Shown: positions 9,016 through 17,815 of the stretch, one piece after another
How the letters are laid out: every line of letters starts with the position of its first letter
How positions within the stretch are numbered: position 1 is the first letter of the stretch
Assembly (NCBI GenBank): GCA_004282745.1
Contig: SHMT01000003.1
Location: 117,825-181,824 of the forward strand
Direction of reading: 5' to 3'
Length of the DNA stretch: 64,000 bases
DNA from: Candidatus Scalindua sp. SCAELEC01
GTDB lineage: Bacteria; Planctomycetota; Brocadiia; Brocadiales; Scalinduaceae
Notes under the pieces: generated by a model
Seen by the model: only the letters and a program-made list of their open reading frames with translations
What the model was told of the DNA's origin: nothing
Database searches by the model: none
Position numbers and translations under genes: made by a program

Positions 9016-9194
9016 GGAGTTGTCGCAAAATAACTTGATCTTTTTGCGCTCAGGTTTAGATCAGATTTGGTCGATCTGAATGAGCTGAACCGCAAGCGTA
9101 GCCTTAGCTACGGGGAGGATTCAGCGAATGAAGAGCGATCAAATCTGGCCTGAAAATGGGATGCAAAAAGGCCAAGTTATTTTGCGACAGCTCC
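9016..9194. repeat. Palindromic MITE-like element C
   Basis: This 179-bp segment has terminal inverted repeats of 21 bp: GGAGTTGTCGCAAAATAACTT at the left and, read inward from the right, the same with one change (T to C at base 5). The interior is also partly self-complementary (GATCTTTTTGC versus GCAAAAAGGCC; GATCAGATTTGG versus CAAATCTGG). It has no coding capacity. It lies between flgE and flgF, outside the predicted promoter and enhancer. It looks like a non-autonomous transposon relic; no transposase is in the window. Confidence 0.65.
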
Positions 9195-9266
9195 GTAACA
9201 TCCTGAATTGAGCGGTACCTTTTTAATCCGCTCAATTCAGGATTAATCCTTCAGGCGGTATCAGTT

Positions 9267-10919
9267 TTACCTTACGAGATTAACTAATTCCTGAAGCATC
9301 TCATCGGTGGTCGTGATCGTACGGGCATTGGCCTGGAATGACCGTTGTGTCGTAATCAGGCTCGTAAACTCCTGAGCTAAATCCACATTAGAGCTTTCTA
9401 ATTGACCATTTATGATCCTTCCAACTCTTCCAGCACCCGCTGTCTGGAGTATCGGTTCACCAGAGGAGACGTTTATCCCATATTTATTACCACCCATCTT
9501 CGTCAAACCTGCCGGATTACTGAACGTTGCCATCTGCAGTTGTGCTACCGTCTCCGCTATACCGTTCGTAAATATTGTAATAACCTTTCCATCCCCATTA
9601 ACAGTCGCCGAACTAAAGAATCCTGCTTTATAGCCGTCTTGACGGGATTGTGCCACCGTTCCTACCGTTTGGCTACTGCTGCTGTTATTGCCGTCACCAC
9701 TGAATTGACTAACGCCCTCAAAAGAGTTTGGCTGGCCAAAGTCCAGAGTGACAACCTGTGTTGTTGAATCGGGATAGGTTACCGTAATTGTTGAGGTACC
9801 CGTAACAGATGCAAAGGAACCGTCTGTGCTGTTAAAATTTATTGCCGTAACACCATCCGTGACAGTACCGGTACCGGCCTTCATGGTGCCGGTTACATCC
9901 CACGTATCAGCGGCTGTTTTTTCAAAGGTCAGGGTAACTGAGTTTTGCACCCCTTTCGAATCAAAGATTGAAGCTGTGGTCGTATGCGCCTTACCGCTTC
10001 CCGCTACTGTCTCGGCATTTGTAATGAAGGTTGAAGCTCCTGTATTTCCCGAGGTGGCATCGGCAATACTCAAGCTCAATTGGTCGTTGTTTTCACCTGG
10101 AGCATCTGAGGTAAGGACAAGTTTTCCACTCGATATAGAAGCCGTTGCTGAACCGAACTTGCTGGATATAAAGTCCCGTAGATCTCCCAGTGTGGTGCCA
10201 TCCTGTCCGGTGAGACTCCCATAAGTAAAGGTTGCATTGACTGTATCACCATCTGCTTCCGATCCGGTTATATCAATCTTATCTCCTGCAACATAGTCTG
10301 TTGTATTTTGAATAAGATCGTTCAATAGACTTGTAGCAATGGCATTAGTAGGCCCAATTACCGTGTATGCTGAAGAAGACTCCAGTACCTGGTTAACGGC
10401 ATTTGCCGAAATCGTGGAATTAAGGTTGCCAGCCAGATTTAATTTTGTTGTAGCCTTCGCCGGCACCGTCGAATTTACGGGGACATTGATGGCTGAGCCA
10501 TTTATCCCCTTTACCTTAAGGCCTGTAGAAGAATCTACAAGATCGTCGTTTTTGTCAAGACCAAAGGCTCCTACCCTTGTGTAGGTATCTTCAACTCCAT
10601 CCGTAAGGATAAAAAATCCCTCTCCCTCTATGGCCAGGTCAAAGGGTTTCCCTGTTGGAGTCAAACCTCCCTGGGTAAAATCCATGTCAATACTTGAAAC
10701 CGAAGTCCCCGAGCCTATCTGCACAGGATTTTTTCCGCCAAGTCCGTTACCAGGCGCTTGAGCAGAGCTCAAGGTTTGAGCAAATTGGTCAGAAAAAGTT
10801 GTTCTGGATGTCTTAAAACCCGGTGTATTTAAATTAGCAAGATTGTCACCAATAACGCTTAAGGCCGTTTGAGCAGCCTTAAGTCCTGACACGGCAGCAG
10901 CCATTGAAGATAATGCCAT
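9267..10919 (-). CDS. flgE: Flagellar hook protein FlgE
   Basis: FlgE polymerises into the hook outside the cell. The 550-aa product has the family N terminus (MAALSGLKAAQTALSVIGDNLANLNTPGFKTSRTTF region, first 42 residues), a central GEGFFILTDGVEDTYTRVGAFGLDKNDDLVDSSTGLKVKG, a large Ser/Thr/Gly-rich exposed part, and the C-terminal GQLESSNVDLAQEFTSLITTQRSFQANARTI. Hook proteins of this length are common outside enterobacteria (about 400 aa there). It follows flgD by 95 bp, with no separate promoter seen, so it is the third gene of the fliK operon. Confidence 0.95.
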   Translation of the reverse strand: MALSSMAAAVSGLKAAQTALSVIGDNLANLNTPGFKTSRTTFSDQFAQTLSSAQAPGNGLGGKNPVQIGSGTSVSSIDMDFTQGGLTPTGKPFDLAIEGEGFFILTDGVEDTYTRVGAFGLDKNDDLVDSSTGLKVKGINGSAINVPVNSTVPAKATTKLNLAGNLNSTISANAVNQVLESSSAYTVIGPTNAIATSLLNDLIQNTTDYVAGDKIDITGSEADGDTVNATFTYGSLTGQDGTTLGDLRDFISSKFGSATASISSGKLVLTSDAPGENNDQLSLSIADATSGNTGASTFITNAETVAGSGKAHTTTASIFDSKGVQNSVTLTFEKTAADTWDVTGTMKAGTGTVTDGVTAINFNSTDGSFASVTGTSTITVTYPDSTTQVVTLDFGQPNSFEGVSQFSGDGNNSSSSQTVGTVAQSRQDGYKAGFFSSATVNGDGKVITIFTNGIAETVAQLQMATFSNPAGLTKMGGNKYGINVSSGEPILQTAGAGRVGRIINGQLESSNVDLAQEFTSLITTQRSFQANARTITTTDEMLQELVNLVR

Positions 10920-11014
10920 TTCCTCACTCCTTTCAACAAAAAAAGTTATACCTTTATACCTGTTTACAACAAATAACCCAACATCAGTGCATAGTGCAAA
11001 ACGATTCTTAATGG

Positions 11015-11440
11015 TTATTTCAATATTCCCCGTATACGAGACAGGGGTATCTCTTTTTCATCTATTACAACTGAAACGTTGTCATTACTAAGGGAAATCT
11101 TCTCTATTTTCCCCTTTAATACATCGTCAGGAGAGCCCGGATCTGTATATTCCACCCTCTTTCCTATGAGATCTCCCCCGCTGAATATCTGTTGAGCTTT
11201 TGTCAAACCTGATAGCGATGTGCTAACATTTTCACTCAACTCTTTTTGGGACTCAAGCACCCCGGTAAATGAGGTGTTAAGATTAGTAAGTTGTTCAAGT
11301 GAACTGAACTGGGCTAACTGGGCGATAAAATCGTGCCCTTTCAGTGGATCCATTGGACTCTGATTCTTTAATTGTGTTGTAAATAATCGCAAAAAAGCCT
11401 CTTTGTCCACATTGGCATTGCCTACACGAGAGACATCCAT
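11015..11440 (-). CDS. flgD: Hook assembly scaffold FlgD (short)
   Basis: FlgD caps the growing hook. The 141-aa product carries the conserved N-terminal part: NVDKEAFLRLFTTQLKNQSPMDPLKGHDFIAQLAQFSSLEQL. The C-terminal FlgD Ig/tudor domains are absent and only a short beta-rich tail (GKRVEYTDPGSPDDVLKGKIEKISL) follows, as in many minimal FlgD proteins. The start at ATG 11440 has GAGG at the right distance; an upstream TTG would overlap nothing useful. It lies 13 bp after fliK, so the two are coupled. Confidence 0.9.
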   Translation of the reverse strand: MDVSRVGNANVDKEAFLRLFTTQLKNQSPMDPLKGHDFIAQLAQFSSLEQLTNLNTSFTGVLESQKELSENVSTSLSGLTKAQQIFSGGDLIGKRVEYTDPGSPDDVLKGKIEKISLSNDNVSVVIDEKEIPLSRIRGILK

Positions 11441-11453
11441 TCTTACCTCACTT

Positions 11454-13265
11454 TCATACAAGATAGTTTATGCTGCTAGAATTTACGGTAGTTTGTTCTA
11501 TCTCTTCTTCCTCTTCATCAACACTCTCTTTATCTCCATCTGCAAGGGTTCCGTCACTCTTACTTTCGGCATCTGAGAGAGACCCCTGGTTCATAAGATC
11601 TTCTCCTGAGTCCTCTTTCTCTTGAAGTAAAACATCAAGCCTTCCTATATCTATATCCGTTTGAGAGAGAAGTTCTCGTATCCTCGGAATGTCCTTCTCA
11701 ATAATCTCCTTTATCATTGACTTCTCAACAGAAATCTTTGCCTCGATAACATCGTCTACAACGGAAAATTCTAGTTTTAGGTTTCCCAGTTCTGGCGGAC
11801 TCAGTTGAAGCCTTACCTCAGATTTTCCCCCTTGTAAAAACAGCTTAGCCCTCTGAGCAATATGATCAGACATATCCGTGCTAAGAGATTCAGAGGTTGA
11901 GTTGACACTTATCTCTTTTGAGGTGCTTAGAGACTGTATCCGTGGCTCCAAATTTTGTTTCATGTTTGCAAGGTTTTGGTTCGTCTCCTCTCTCGGTGGA
12001 GTAGCCTGGGAATCCGAAATCACACTATCTCCCGTTGCCGTACTTGTTGCAAACTCTCCACGTTTAAGAGTATTTATGTTGTCGTTATCTGTTGAAGATA
12101 TACCTTCCAGAGATTGACCAATTTTTGAAACGGATGGGGTCTTACCGCTCTCCTTTTGCTTCTGCACTGCACCTTCCGTAACAGATGGGTTCGTATTTTG
12201 GATTGCCTGTGCTTTTGTCTTGAAAGAACGTAATACCTGTTGCTCTATGGAATTGCCTTTTGCCCCATCTTCTGAAACCAATGGTGTCCCCATTTTTAAT
12301 GCTCTCGTATTGAGTAATTCAAGAGAATGTTGTTGCTTCTCTTGTACCACCTTTTCCCTATTGGCAACGGTACCAGCCGCCGATCTTACGGCCTGTTCAG
12401 AATCCAGGCCTTGCGTCTTTGGGTTGCTTTGATTCGTATGTTCTTCTGACCTATCCGTCTCATTCAGACTAATGGGATACACTCCTCTTTGTAGAGAGTT
12501 TTGCGGTAAGGGGAAATTCGGGTTGGGATTTGTGTCTATATGTTTGTCCGTAGAAAGCAACGGTATCGGTTCTTCACTACCACTGTTACTAACCAAATTT
12601 GGACCAGACAATACTCCAGAATCTTGAGTCTGTACTCTCTGAATTCCTGGAGATAACGGGATAACAGGGGAGCTTTTTGCTGTCTCTGCGTTTCCTCCCG
12701 CAACCGTACTGAGTCTTATTTGCCGAAAATTTCTGTTTGATTCATCGTTACTATTTTGCAAAATCTGGTTTGTTGCAATTGACGTCTTAAGAAGCTCTTT
12801 AGGGTTTTCCGGTAACTCAATGTTATCGTTAGGGCCTTGACTCCTTCCTGAAAATAGGAAATGCAATAATGAATCTTCCTTAATTGGTGTTGATGTTGCT
12901 TTACTATCAGGTACCTGATGAATTCCGTGATCAAGGAGGCCTACTTCACCGCTGTCATGCTCCCCCCCCTCGTCAGATAACGCTTGTTTGTTATCCATGA
13001 TGAGTAAATTGCTGTTTACGAACATCTCTAAAGAGAGTTTGGATTCACCAGTCAGAGGTACCAACTCTTGTCTCTGTCCCCTAGCCACCAGTCTTTGTTT
13101 TAACTCCTCTTCCCTATCTTCTAAACTGTTTGTTAATACCGGGTGAAAACTCTGGTCACCATTTTTGGTTTGCCCCGCCCGATTCTTCTTTGACACACCA
13201 ATCATCAGAGAAGAATCAGGTGTCGAAGGGATACCAAGTGCTGTATTCAAAGATTTTTCAGTCAT
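11454..13265 (-). CDS. fliK: Hook-length control protein FliK
   Basis: FliK measures the hook and switches the export apparatus through FlhB. The 603-aa protein is long, polar and low-complexity over residues 1-450, then has the conserved C-terminal hook-length domain with VRLQLSPPELGNLKLEFSVVDDVIEAKI and IPRIRELLSQTDIDIGRLDVLL. The tail is Asp/Glu-rich. Only the C-terminal domain supports the name; the N-terminal ruler is expected to be unconserved. First gene of fliK-flgD-flgE, with a sigma-54 candidate 114 bp upstream. Confidence 0.88.
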   Translation of the reverse strand: MTEKSLNTALGIPSTPDSSLMIGVSKKNRAGQTKNGDQSFHPVLTNSLEDREEELKQRLVARGQRQELVPLTGESKLSLEMFVNSNLLIMDNKQALSDEGGEHDSGEVGLLDHGIHQVPDSKATSTPIKEDSLLHFLFSGRSQGPNDNIELPENPKELLKTSIATNQILQNSNDESNRNFRQIRLSTVAGGNAETAKSSPVIPLSPGIQRVQTQDSGVLSGPNLVSNSGSEEPIPLLSTDKHIDTNPNPNFPLPQNSLQRGVYPISLNETDRSEEHTNQSNPKTQGLDSEQAVRSAAGTVANREKVVQEKQQHSLELLNTRALKMGTPLVSEDGAKGNSIEQQVLRSFKTKAQAIQNTNPSVTEGAVQKQKESGKTPSVSKIGQSLEGISSTDNDNINTLKRGEFATSTATGDSVISDSQATPPREETNQNLANMKQNLEPRIQSLSTSKEISVNSTSESLSTDMSDHIAQRAKLFLQGGKSEVRLQLSPPELGNLKLEFSVVDDVIEAKISVEKSMIKEIIEKDIPRIRELLSQTDIDIGRLDVLLQEKEDSGEDLMNQGSLSDAESKSDGTLADGDKESVDEEEEEIEQTTVNSSSINYLV

Positions 13266-13378
13266 AATGTTAAACGAGTATTGAATAGAAGATTAAGGGT
13301 AGAGTCAAAAACAACTTTGTATTTTAACACGCTCCTAAAGGACTACGTAACAGTTCAAATTCTGCACATGAGTCAATA

Positions 13379-13393
13379 GCTATCGGTATGCCA
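13379..13393 (-). promoter_or_regulatory. Sigma-54 promoter candidate for fliK operon
   Basis: The minus strand reads TGGCATACCGATAGC, with GG-N10-GC. Predicted start near 13367, leaving a leader of about 100 nt. It has the same TGGCATA-N4-TAGC form as the flgF candidate and carries the same kind of upstream block (13527-13576). Confidence 0.65.
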
Positions 13394-13526
13394 AAAACAA
13401 AGAAAAAGGATACCAGGGAAAATATTTTTTTATTGCTCCCTATTTCTTTATTTAATAAGGCCTTAAGCGAATGCAAATTTGAAATCCTGAATTTTTGCAG
13501 TATGACTTGTGTCGATGAAGAAAATA

Positions 13527-13576
13527 TCTATGATATGTTTTTCCACCTTGTACGGAAAAACTTTCTGGGGCATCCT
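13527..13576 (-). promoter_or_regulatory. Putative enhancer block upstream of fliK promoter
   Basis: This is the partner of the block at 8711-8760 (33 of 50 identical, no gaps), 134 bp from its promoter. The core TTTTTCCACCTTGTACGGAA has inverted TTCC/GGAA arms. It lies in the otherwise empty 397-bp gap between fliK and the lipoprotein gene, where I see no convincing gene. Confidence 0.5.
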
Positions 13577-13662
13577 CTGTTTTTTGGGGAAAATGCGAAG
13601 TGTTGAACCGGGAAGAAGATCAATCAGGAGCATGATCAGAGGCATCAAACGATAAAGTTGCT

Positions 13663-14295
13663 CTATAAGGTAGCAATTATGTGATGTGCAACGAATTGTG
13701 CGTAACGTTTCATGGATAATAGGATTATTTTCCAATCATAAAGAGATTGACGCTTTTGAAAATTATTTTTATGATAACGCTTAATCAGTTGTACAACAGA
13801 AGCCTCACTACTATCAAATATTGCATCTGAACTCCAGAGTACATTTCCCGTGACAGTGGAAAACATACCAATCTTTATCCCAAGTATTGGGGGATCATAC
13901 GGTCTATACTGGGTGATTTTACCAAAGATAATTGCGTCAACTTTGTACCTTTTTCTCGCCTCAATTATGGACTCCGCTCTCACGAGCCCCTTTGTCCAAA
14001 GATCATTTTGCTGGAGTAAACTATCTTGAATCTCATGAGGCAGTATCGTTTCAAACCTTGCGCTTTTTTGAAATTCAATAAAAAAGGCTTCCGTGACCTC
14101 TTTGACGACCTTCTCCCTTTTAGTCTCGTATGCAAATGGCACAAGCAGTACTCGATGTATGGATGTACGGCTATACTCATCGGATTTAAAGAAACTGAGA
14201 GAATTGAACTCTTTTTTTTCAATAGTAATACACCCAGCTAAGGGGGTGACCATGATAACAACCAACAAGAAATTCGTCAGAATTATTTTTTTCAT
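13663..14295 (-). CDS. Lipoprotein of unknown function, flagellar cluster
   Basis: The 210-aa product (ATG at 14295) has a clear lipoprotein signal peptide: two lysines, a hydrophobic run and LAGC, so it should be lipid-anchored at Cys20 or so. The mature part resembles the fold of small envelope proteins such as CsgG, GNA1162 or FlgT-like proteins: HRVLLVPFAYETKREKVVKEV, then a long middle with VDAIIFGKITQYRPYDPPILG and TGNVLWSSDAIFD. An upstream ATG at 14328 would add 11 residues and spoil the signal peptide; neither start has a good ribosome site. It lies directly after another lipoprotein gene and before fliK, so an outer-membrane flagellar accessory role is plausible but inferred. Confidence 0.7.
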   Translation of the reverse strand: MKKIILTNFLLVVIMVTPLAGCITIEKKEFNSLSFFKSDEYSRTSIHRVLLVPFAYETKREKVVKEVTEAFFIEFQKSARFETILPHEIQDSLLQQNDLWTKGLVRAESIIEARKRYKVDAIIFGKITQYRPYDPPILGIKIGMFSTVTGNVLWSSDAIFDSSEASVVQLIKRYHKNNFQKRQSLYDWKIILLSMKRYAQFVAHHIIATL

Positions 14296-14334
14296 ATGTA
14301 AGCGGTTCCATGAACTATCGCCAGACATCCTATT

Positions 14335-14943
14335 TTATTCCTCACCCTTTTCTAACAGATCGATCTTTAATTTGAACAACTCTTGTGTCGCCTTTGTTTC
14401 AGCGATTTGAGCCTTTATGAGTTTTTCCTCCAACTCTTTCGGTCGTATTTCAGCAACGGCAAGCTTCCCCTCTAATTCCTCGATTTTCGCCACCAGGACC
14501 TTGATCTCTTCTCTAAAATTTATATTGCACTCTTCAAGATCTTTTTTTACTACCGCCAATTCATCTTCAAGGTTTTCTTTGGCAACAGTAACATCAGTTA
14601 AATTTTGTTCAAGAGTTTCGCGCATCTCTTTTTCACTCTCCAAGGATTTTTCCATTTTCCTGACCTTTTCAAAGATCTTTAATTCTTCATCTCCATCTAA
14701 TAAGCCTACACTTACCGTAGACCCGTCTGATAGATACCCCGATCCTTGGCTCACAGGTTGACGGGTTGCTGTCTCATTTTCTCTTACCACTGTTTTATCG
14801 ATGTCCGCTGATTGTTGTTCCATTAACGGCGCAACAGGTTTCCTGGGCCCAGTTGTCACTACGATGCATCCATTACCAATTACCACCAGGATACATCCAA
14901 TTATAAAAACGGGCCTTTTCAATGTTTCGAAAAAGAGAATCAT
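14335..14943 (-). CDS. Coiled-coil lipoprotein of unknown function
   Basis: The 202-aa product has an N-terminal hydrophobic segment (residues 11-25) ending in GNGC, a possible lipobox with the Cys at about 26. A polar linker follows, and then residues 85-200 form one long charged coiled coil (KVRKMEKSLESEKEMRETLEQ onward, rich in Glu, Lys and Leu). I do not recognise a family. It ends about 40 bp before the next lipoprotein gene, so the two probably form an envelope pair. No sigma-54 element was found in front of it. Confidence 0.65.
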   Translation of the reverse strand: MILFFETLKRPVFIIGCILVVIGNGCIVVTTGPRKPVAPLMEQQSADIDKTVVRENETATRQPVSQGSGYLSDGSTVSVGLLDGDEELKIFEKVRKMEKSLESEKEMRETLEQNLTDVTVAKENLEDELAVVKKDLEECNINFREEIKVLVAKIEELEGKLAVAEIRPKELEEKLIKAQIAETKATQELFKLKIDLLEKGEE

Positions 14944-15032
14944 ATCTCTATAAATCCTTTCATAACTATGAGAGTAAAATTCGAATATTTCCTTTACGCT
15001 CAGAACGCTCGATCATCACAATACCTATTACA

Positions 15033-15190
15033 TAATTAGTGTTTGAACGAAAACTACCCATCTACTGCGTTGCTGTAATAATTTCGTAATCCTCAAGTAC
15101 TTGAGTACGTTCCGGTTACTCAATTATTACGCGCCATGTACCTGAGCAGTTTTCGTTCAAACACAGGGTTTTTGTTCAAACACTAATTAG
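15033..15190. repeat. Inverted-repeat element A, copy 1
   Basis: This 158-bp element has ends TAATTAGTGTTTGAACGAA and, inverted, a matching right end before CTAATTAG. It is closely similar to 39731-39889. The right end holds two tandem copies of GTTTTCGTTCAAACAC, and the middle has the perfect palindrome CTCAAGTACTTGAG inside a longer stem. It encodes no protein. It sits in the 1,002-bp gap between the flagellar genes and the plus-strand metabolic genes. Confidence 0.8.
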
Positions 15191-15316
15191 AATTCGGATT
15201 AAAAGACAAACAGAGTGAAAACCTGTCTAAATCTTAAATTAGTGATCAGATAACGCAAAGTATTTGGTGCCTTTGCTTTTGGCTCGGTATATAAAACCTG
15301 TTATTACGGAATGAGA

Positions 15317-15552
15317 TATACTAAAACCGATTTGGTTTTCGGTTTTACCCGTCCCCGCCAGAAAGAGCGTCGCTCGCCCGGCCAACCAGCCATTCGGACG
15401 GGGGTTAATTGGCCGGGCGGGCCGAAAACCAAATCTTGGTTGCCTGCCCGACATGTCGTTCAGGCGGGCAGTTATCCCCGGACCAGGCGCCGAGGACTTT
15501 ACTCGCTTAATTGTTCTCGGATTTTATCCGAAAACCTTTATGAGATGAGTAA
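15317..15552. repeat. Inverted-end element B, long copy
   Basis: This 236-bp element starts TATACTAAAACCGATTTGG and ends TTATGAGATGAGTAAA. The inverted copy at 56641-56804 shares both ends and a central AAATCTTGGTTGCCTGCCC segment, but lacks about 70 bp found here. The interior is much richer in GC than the surroundings and forms strong stems (GCCCGGCCAA / TTGGCCGGGC). It is non-coding. Confidence 0.7.
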
Positions 15553-15945
15553 ATTAAATTTAAACAAATGACAATTGTTGAAGCGAAACGCTAACACTCA
15601 ATATATCTCTATGAGCAGGAATTTTTGAAACAGAGGACCGGTGAGTCTATAAACTCCTCTATTCTAATAATACTCTAACAAATGTCAATAAATACTCTTC
15701 ATGAAAAAAATAACCTCTCTCTGCTTTTTTTACTGGTAGTGAAGGGTAAATTCCTTGATTTTCTTTCATACACTACCTAAAATAACGACAACTACAATTA
15801 TGAGTCCATTCTGCCCCACCCCCGGAAATGTTTAGTTCTTCTTTCTATAAAATAAGGATTCTATCAGTTTTAATAAATGAACCATTTGTAATGATTTTTT
15901 TCGATTCGAAGCACAGTCTTCGCTATAAACAGCTTAGGTAAGAGT
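15553..15945. other. Gap before the aminotransferase gene
   Basis: About 390 bp of AT-rich sequence with no convincing gene. An AGG lies 8 nt before the aminotransferase ATG. No confident promoter boxes were seen. Confidence 0.4.
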
Positions 15946-17241
15946 ATGAGAAATAATATAGTCCCAGTTGGATCACACGAGCTGCGGTATGAAATACGTG
16001 AGATAGTCGCTGTGGGTAATGCATTGCGCAAGATGGGTTTAGAAATTTGTTGGGAGAACATTGGAGATCCCATACAAAAAGGTGAAAAAATCCCATCCTG
16101 GATAAAGGATACAATTAAAAAAGTTATTGATAAGGATTCTTCATTTGCGTACAGCCCAACAAAAGGGCTGGAAAAGACAAGAGAATACCTAGCAAACCTC
16201 TGTAATAAGAGAGAGGGGGTTCAGGTTACAAAAGAGGATATTCTCTTTTTTAATGGTATCGGAGACGCCATATCAAAAATCTACAATTATTTAAGGAGAG
16301 AAATACGCGTAATCGGTCCCTCACCAGGATACTCTACGCACTCTTCTGGTGAGGCAGCTCACGCAGGAGAAGATCCAATAATGTACACGCTGGATCCAAA
16401 TAACAATTGGTTTCCCGACCTTGAAGATCTTCGTCACAAGGTACACGACAATCAAGCGATATCCGGCATATTGATAATAAACCCAAATAACCCCGTTGGA
16501 ACCGTATACCCAAAAAGTGTAATGGAAGATATTGTTCGTATAGCTGAAGAATTTGACCTGTTTATCATTTGCGATGAGATCTACCTGAATATCACCTACA
16601 ATGGAAAAGTTTCAACTCCTTTAAGTGAAGTCATCAACAATGTCTGTGGTATTTCGATGAGAGGTATTTCGAAAGAGCTGCCCTGGCCGGGTGCTCGGTG
16701 TGGATGGATAGAACTATACAATACCGAAAAAGATCAGGTGTTTAAAGAGTATATTAATACTATATTAAATGCAAAGATGTTGGAGGTGTGCTCTACAACC
16801 CTGCCACAACATCTGATCCCGCTATTGATGCGTGACGAAAGATATAACCATTATAATAGTGAAAGAAATAAAATATATGAGAAGAAATCTCAATTAGCCT
16901 ATGATTTATTAAAGGGTATTAATGGCATAATTGTAAACAAAACAGATGGAGCATTTTATATGACCGTTGTTTTCAAAGATGGTGTTTTAAATAACAGACA
17001 AAGACTGAACATTCATAACAAGGCAATAGCGAGCTATATTGAGAAAATCACCAAAAACGTTGCGCTCGATAAAAGATTTGTCTACTATCTGCTCGGAGCA
17101 ACAGGAATATGTGTTGTACCGTTAACAGGGTTCAGTTGTAATCTTCATGGATTTCGAATAACGCTCTTAGAAACCGATGACAGACAATTTGAATGGATCT
17201 TCACTACAATCGCAAAAAGAATAGAAGAGTATATCGGCTGA
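15946..17241 (+). CDS. Class I/II pyridoxal-phosphate aminotransferase
   Basis: The 431-aa product has the fold-type I aminotransferase pattern: SPTKGLEKTREYLA for substrate-arm residues, NPNNPVGTVYP (Asn182 ring contact), CDEIY (Asp210 and Tyr213), SKELPWPGAR (Lys243 as Schiff-base lysine, Arg251 phosphate contact), and a C-terminal HGFRITLLE with the carboxylate-binding Arg. All catalytic residues are present, so it should be active and cytosolic. The amino donor and acceptor cannot be read from sequence; alanine/aspartate or aromatic substrates are possible. First of four plus-strand genes that interrupt the flagellar cluster; no flagellar link is evident. Confidence 0.9.
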   Translation: MRNNIVPVGSHELRYEIREIVAVGNALRKMGLEICWENIGDPIQKGEKIPSWIKDTIKKVIDKDSSFAYSPTKGLEKTREYLANLCNKREGVQVTKEDILFFNGIGDAISKIYNYLRREIRVIGPSPGYSTHSSGEAAHAGEDPIMYTLDPNNNWFPDLEDLRHKVHDNQAISGILIINPNNPVGTVYPKSVMEDIVRIAEEFDLFIICDEIYLNITYNGKVSTPLSEVINNVCGISMRGISKELPWPGARCGWIELYNTEKDQVFKEYINTILNAKMLEVCSTTLPQHLIPLLMRDERYNHYNSERNKIYEKKSQLAYDLLKGINGIIVNKTDGAFYMTVVFKDGVLNNRQRLNIHNKAIASYIEKITKNVALDKRFVYYLLGATGICVVPLTGFSCNLHGFRITLLETDDRQFEWIFTTIAKRIEEYIG

Positions 17242-17291
17242 TGTTGTTCACAAGGTCAGATTTTACGAAGAAGAGACAAGTGAATCACTGA

Positions 17292-17321
17292 GCGCTTACC
17301 CACTAGCAGAGTGGGTGGCGC
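17292..17321 (+). terminator. Hairpin downstream of aminotransferase gene
   Basis: The sequence folds as GCGC-TT-ACCCACT-AGCAG-AGTGGGT-G-GCGC, 50 bp after the aminotransferase stop. No clear U-tract follows, so it may act as an RNA-stabilising stem instead of a strong terminator. Confidence 0.4.
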
Positions 17322-17517
17322 AAATATTTCGCTATATTTCATTGGGACCAAGTTATTCCATTTATGCTATTGAGGTTGAACATTTAATTTAAATAGTAAC
17401 GACAACGTTCTTTAATACCGTTAATAACTTTTTTTACTATAAAAACTTACACCTCACCAATCCTGAAATATCACCTCGTTTATAGATATCAATCGATACC
17501 TGTTTCCTCAAACTTTC

Positions 17518-17546
17518 CGAGTGGTTTTGTGATAAAAAACCACTCG
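17518..17546 (+). terminator. Second hairpin, possible terminator
   Basis: Perfect 11-bp inverted arms CGAGTGGTTTT / AAAACCACTCG around a 7-base loop. It is a candidate stem for the aminotransferase transcript or a site read on the other strand. T-rich sequence follows some 25 bp later. Confidence 0.4.
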
Positions 17547-17815
17547 TACCTCATGCCCTCTTCTATAACACGAATTTTTTTACCTTATTCCTTAAGACAC
17601 AGAAACTAATAGAAAATTTTTCGGAACCCCCTCATAAAATAAATAAAAACAACCTTTCTACACGAACAAATAAATAATGCATAACTTTCAATCATCAAAT
17701 CACTTGCAGTCAACAAAAACCTTAAACACCGTTTCTAATGTTTTTTTGGTATGTGAATTGCGATCAAATCAAAGTGTCACATTTTTAATTTTTCTTTTTT
17801 TTAGGAGGGGTAATT

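Larger units (their letters stand above)
17242..17815. other. Intergenic region with two hairpins
   Basis: This 574-bp region contains no convincing gene. Two hairpins are visible: 17292-17321 and 17518-17546. The end carries a strong AGGAGGGG ribosome site for the next gene. The AT-rich tract around 17700-17800 may hold the promoter, but I cannot assign boxes with confidence. Confidence 0.4.

Noticed and set aside
8621..9028. 135-aa minus-strand reading frame in the flgE-flgF gap
   Set aside because: It overlaps element C and the putative enhancer block, has no ribosome site and shows no family features.
13388..13606. 72-aa plus-strand reading frame in the fliK gap
   Set aside because: It runs through the promoter and enhancer block on the opposite strand, with no ribosome site.
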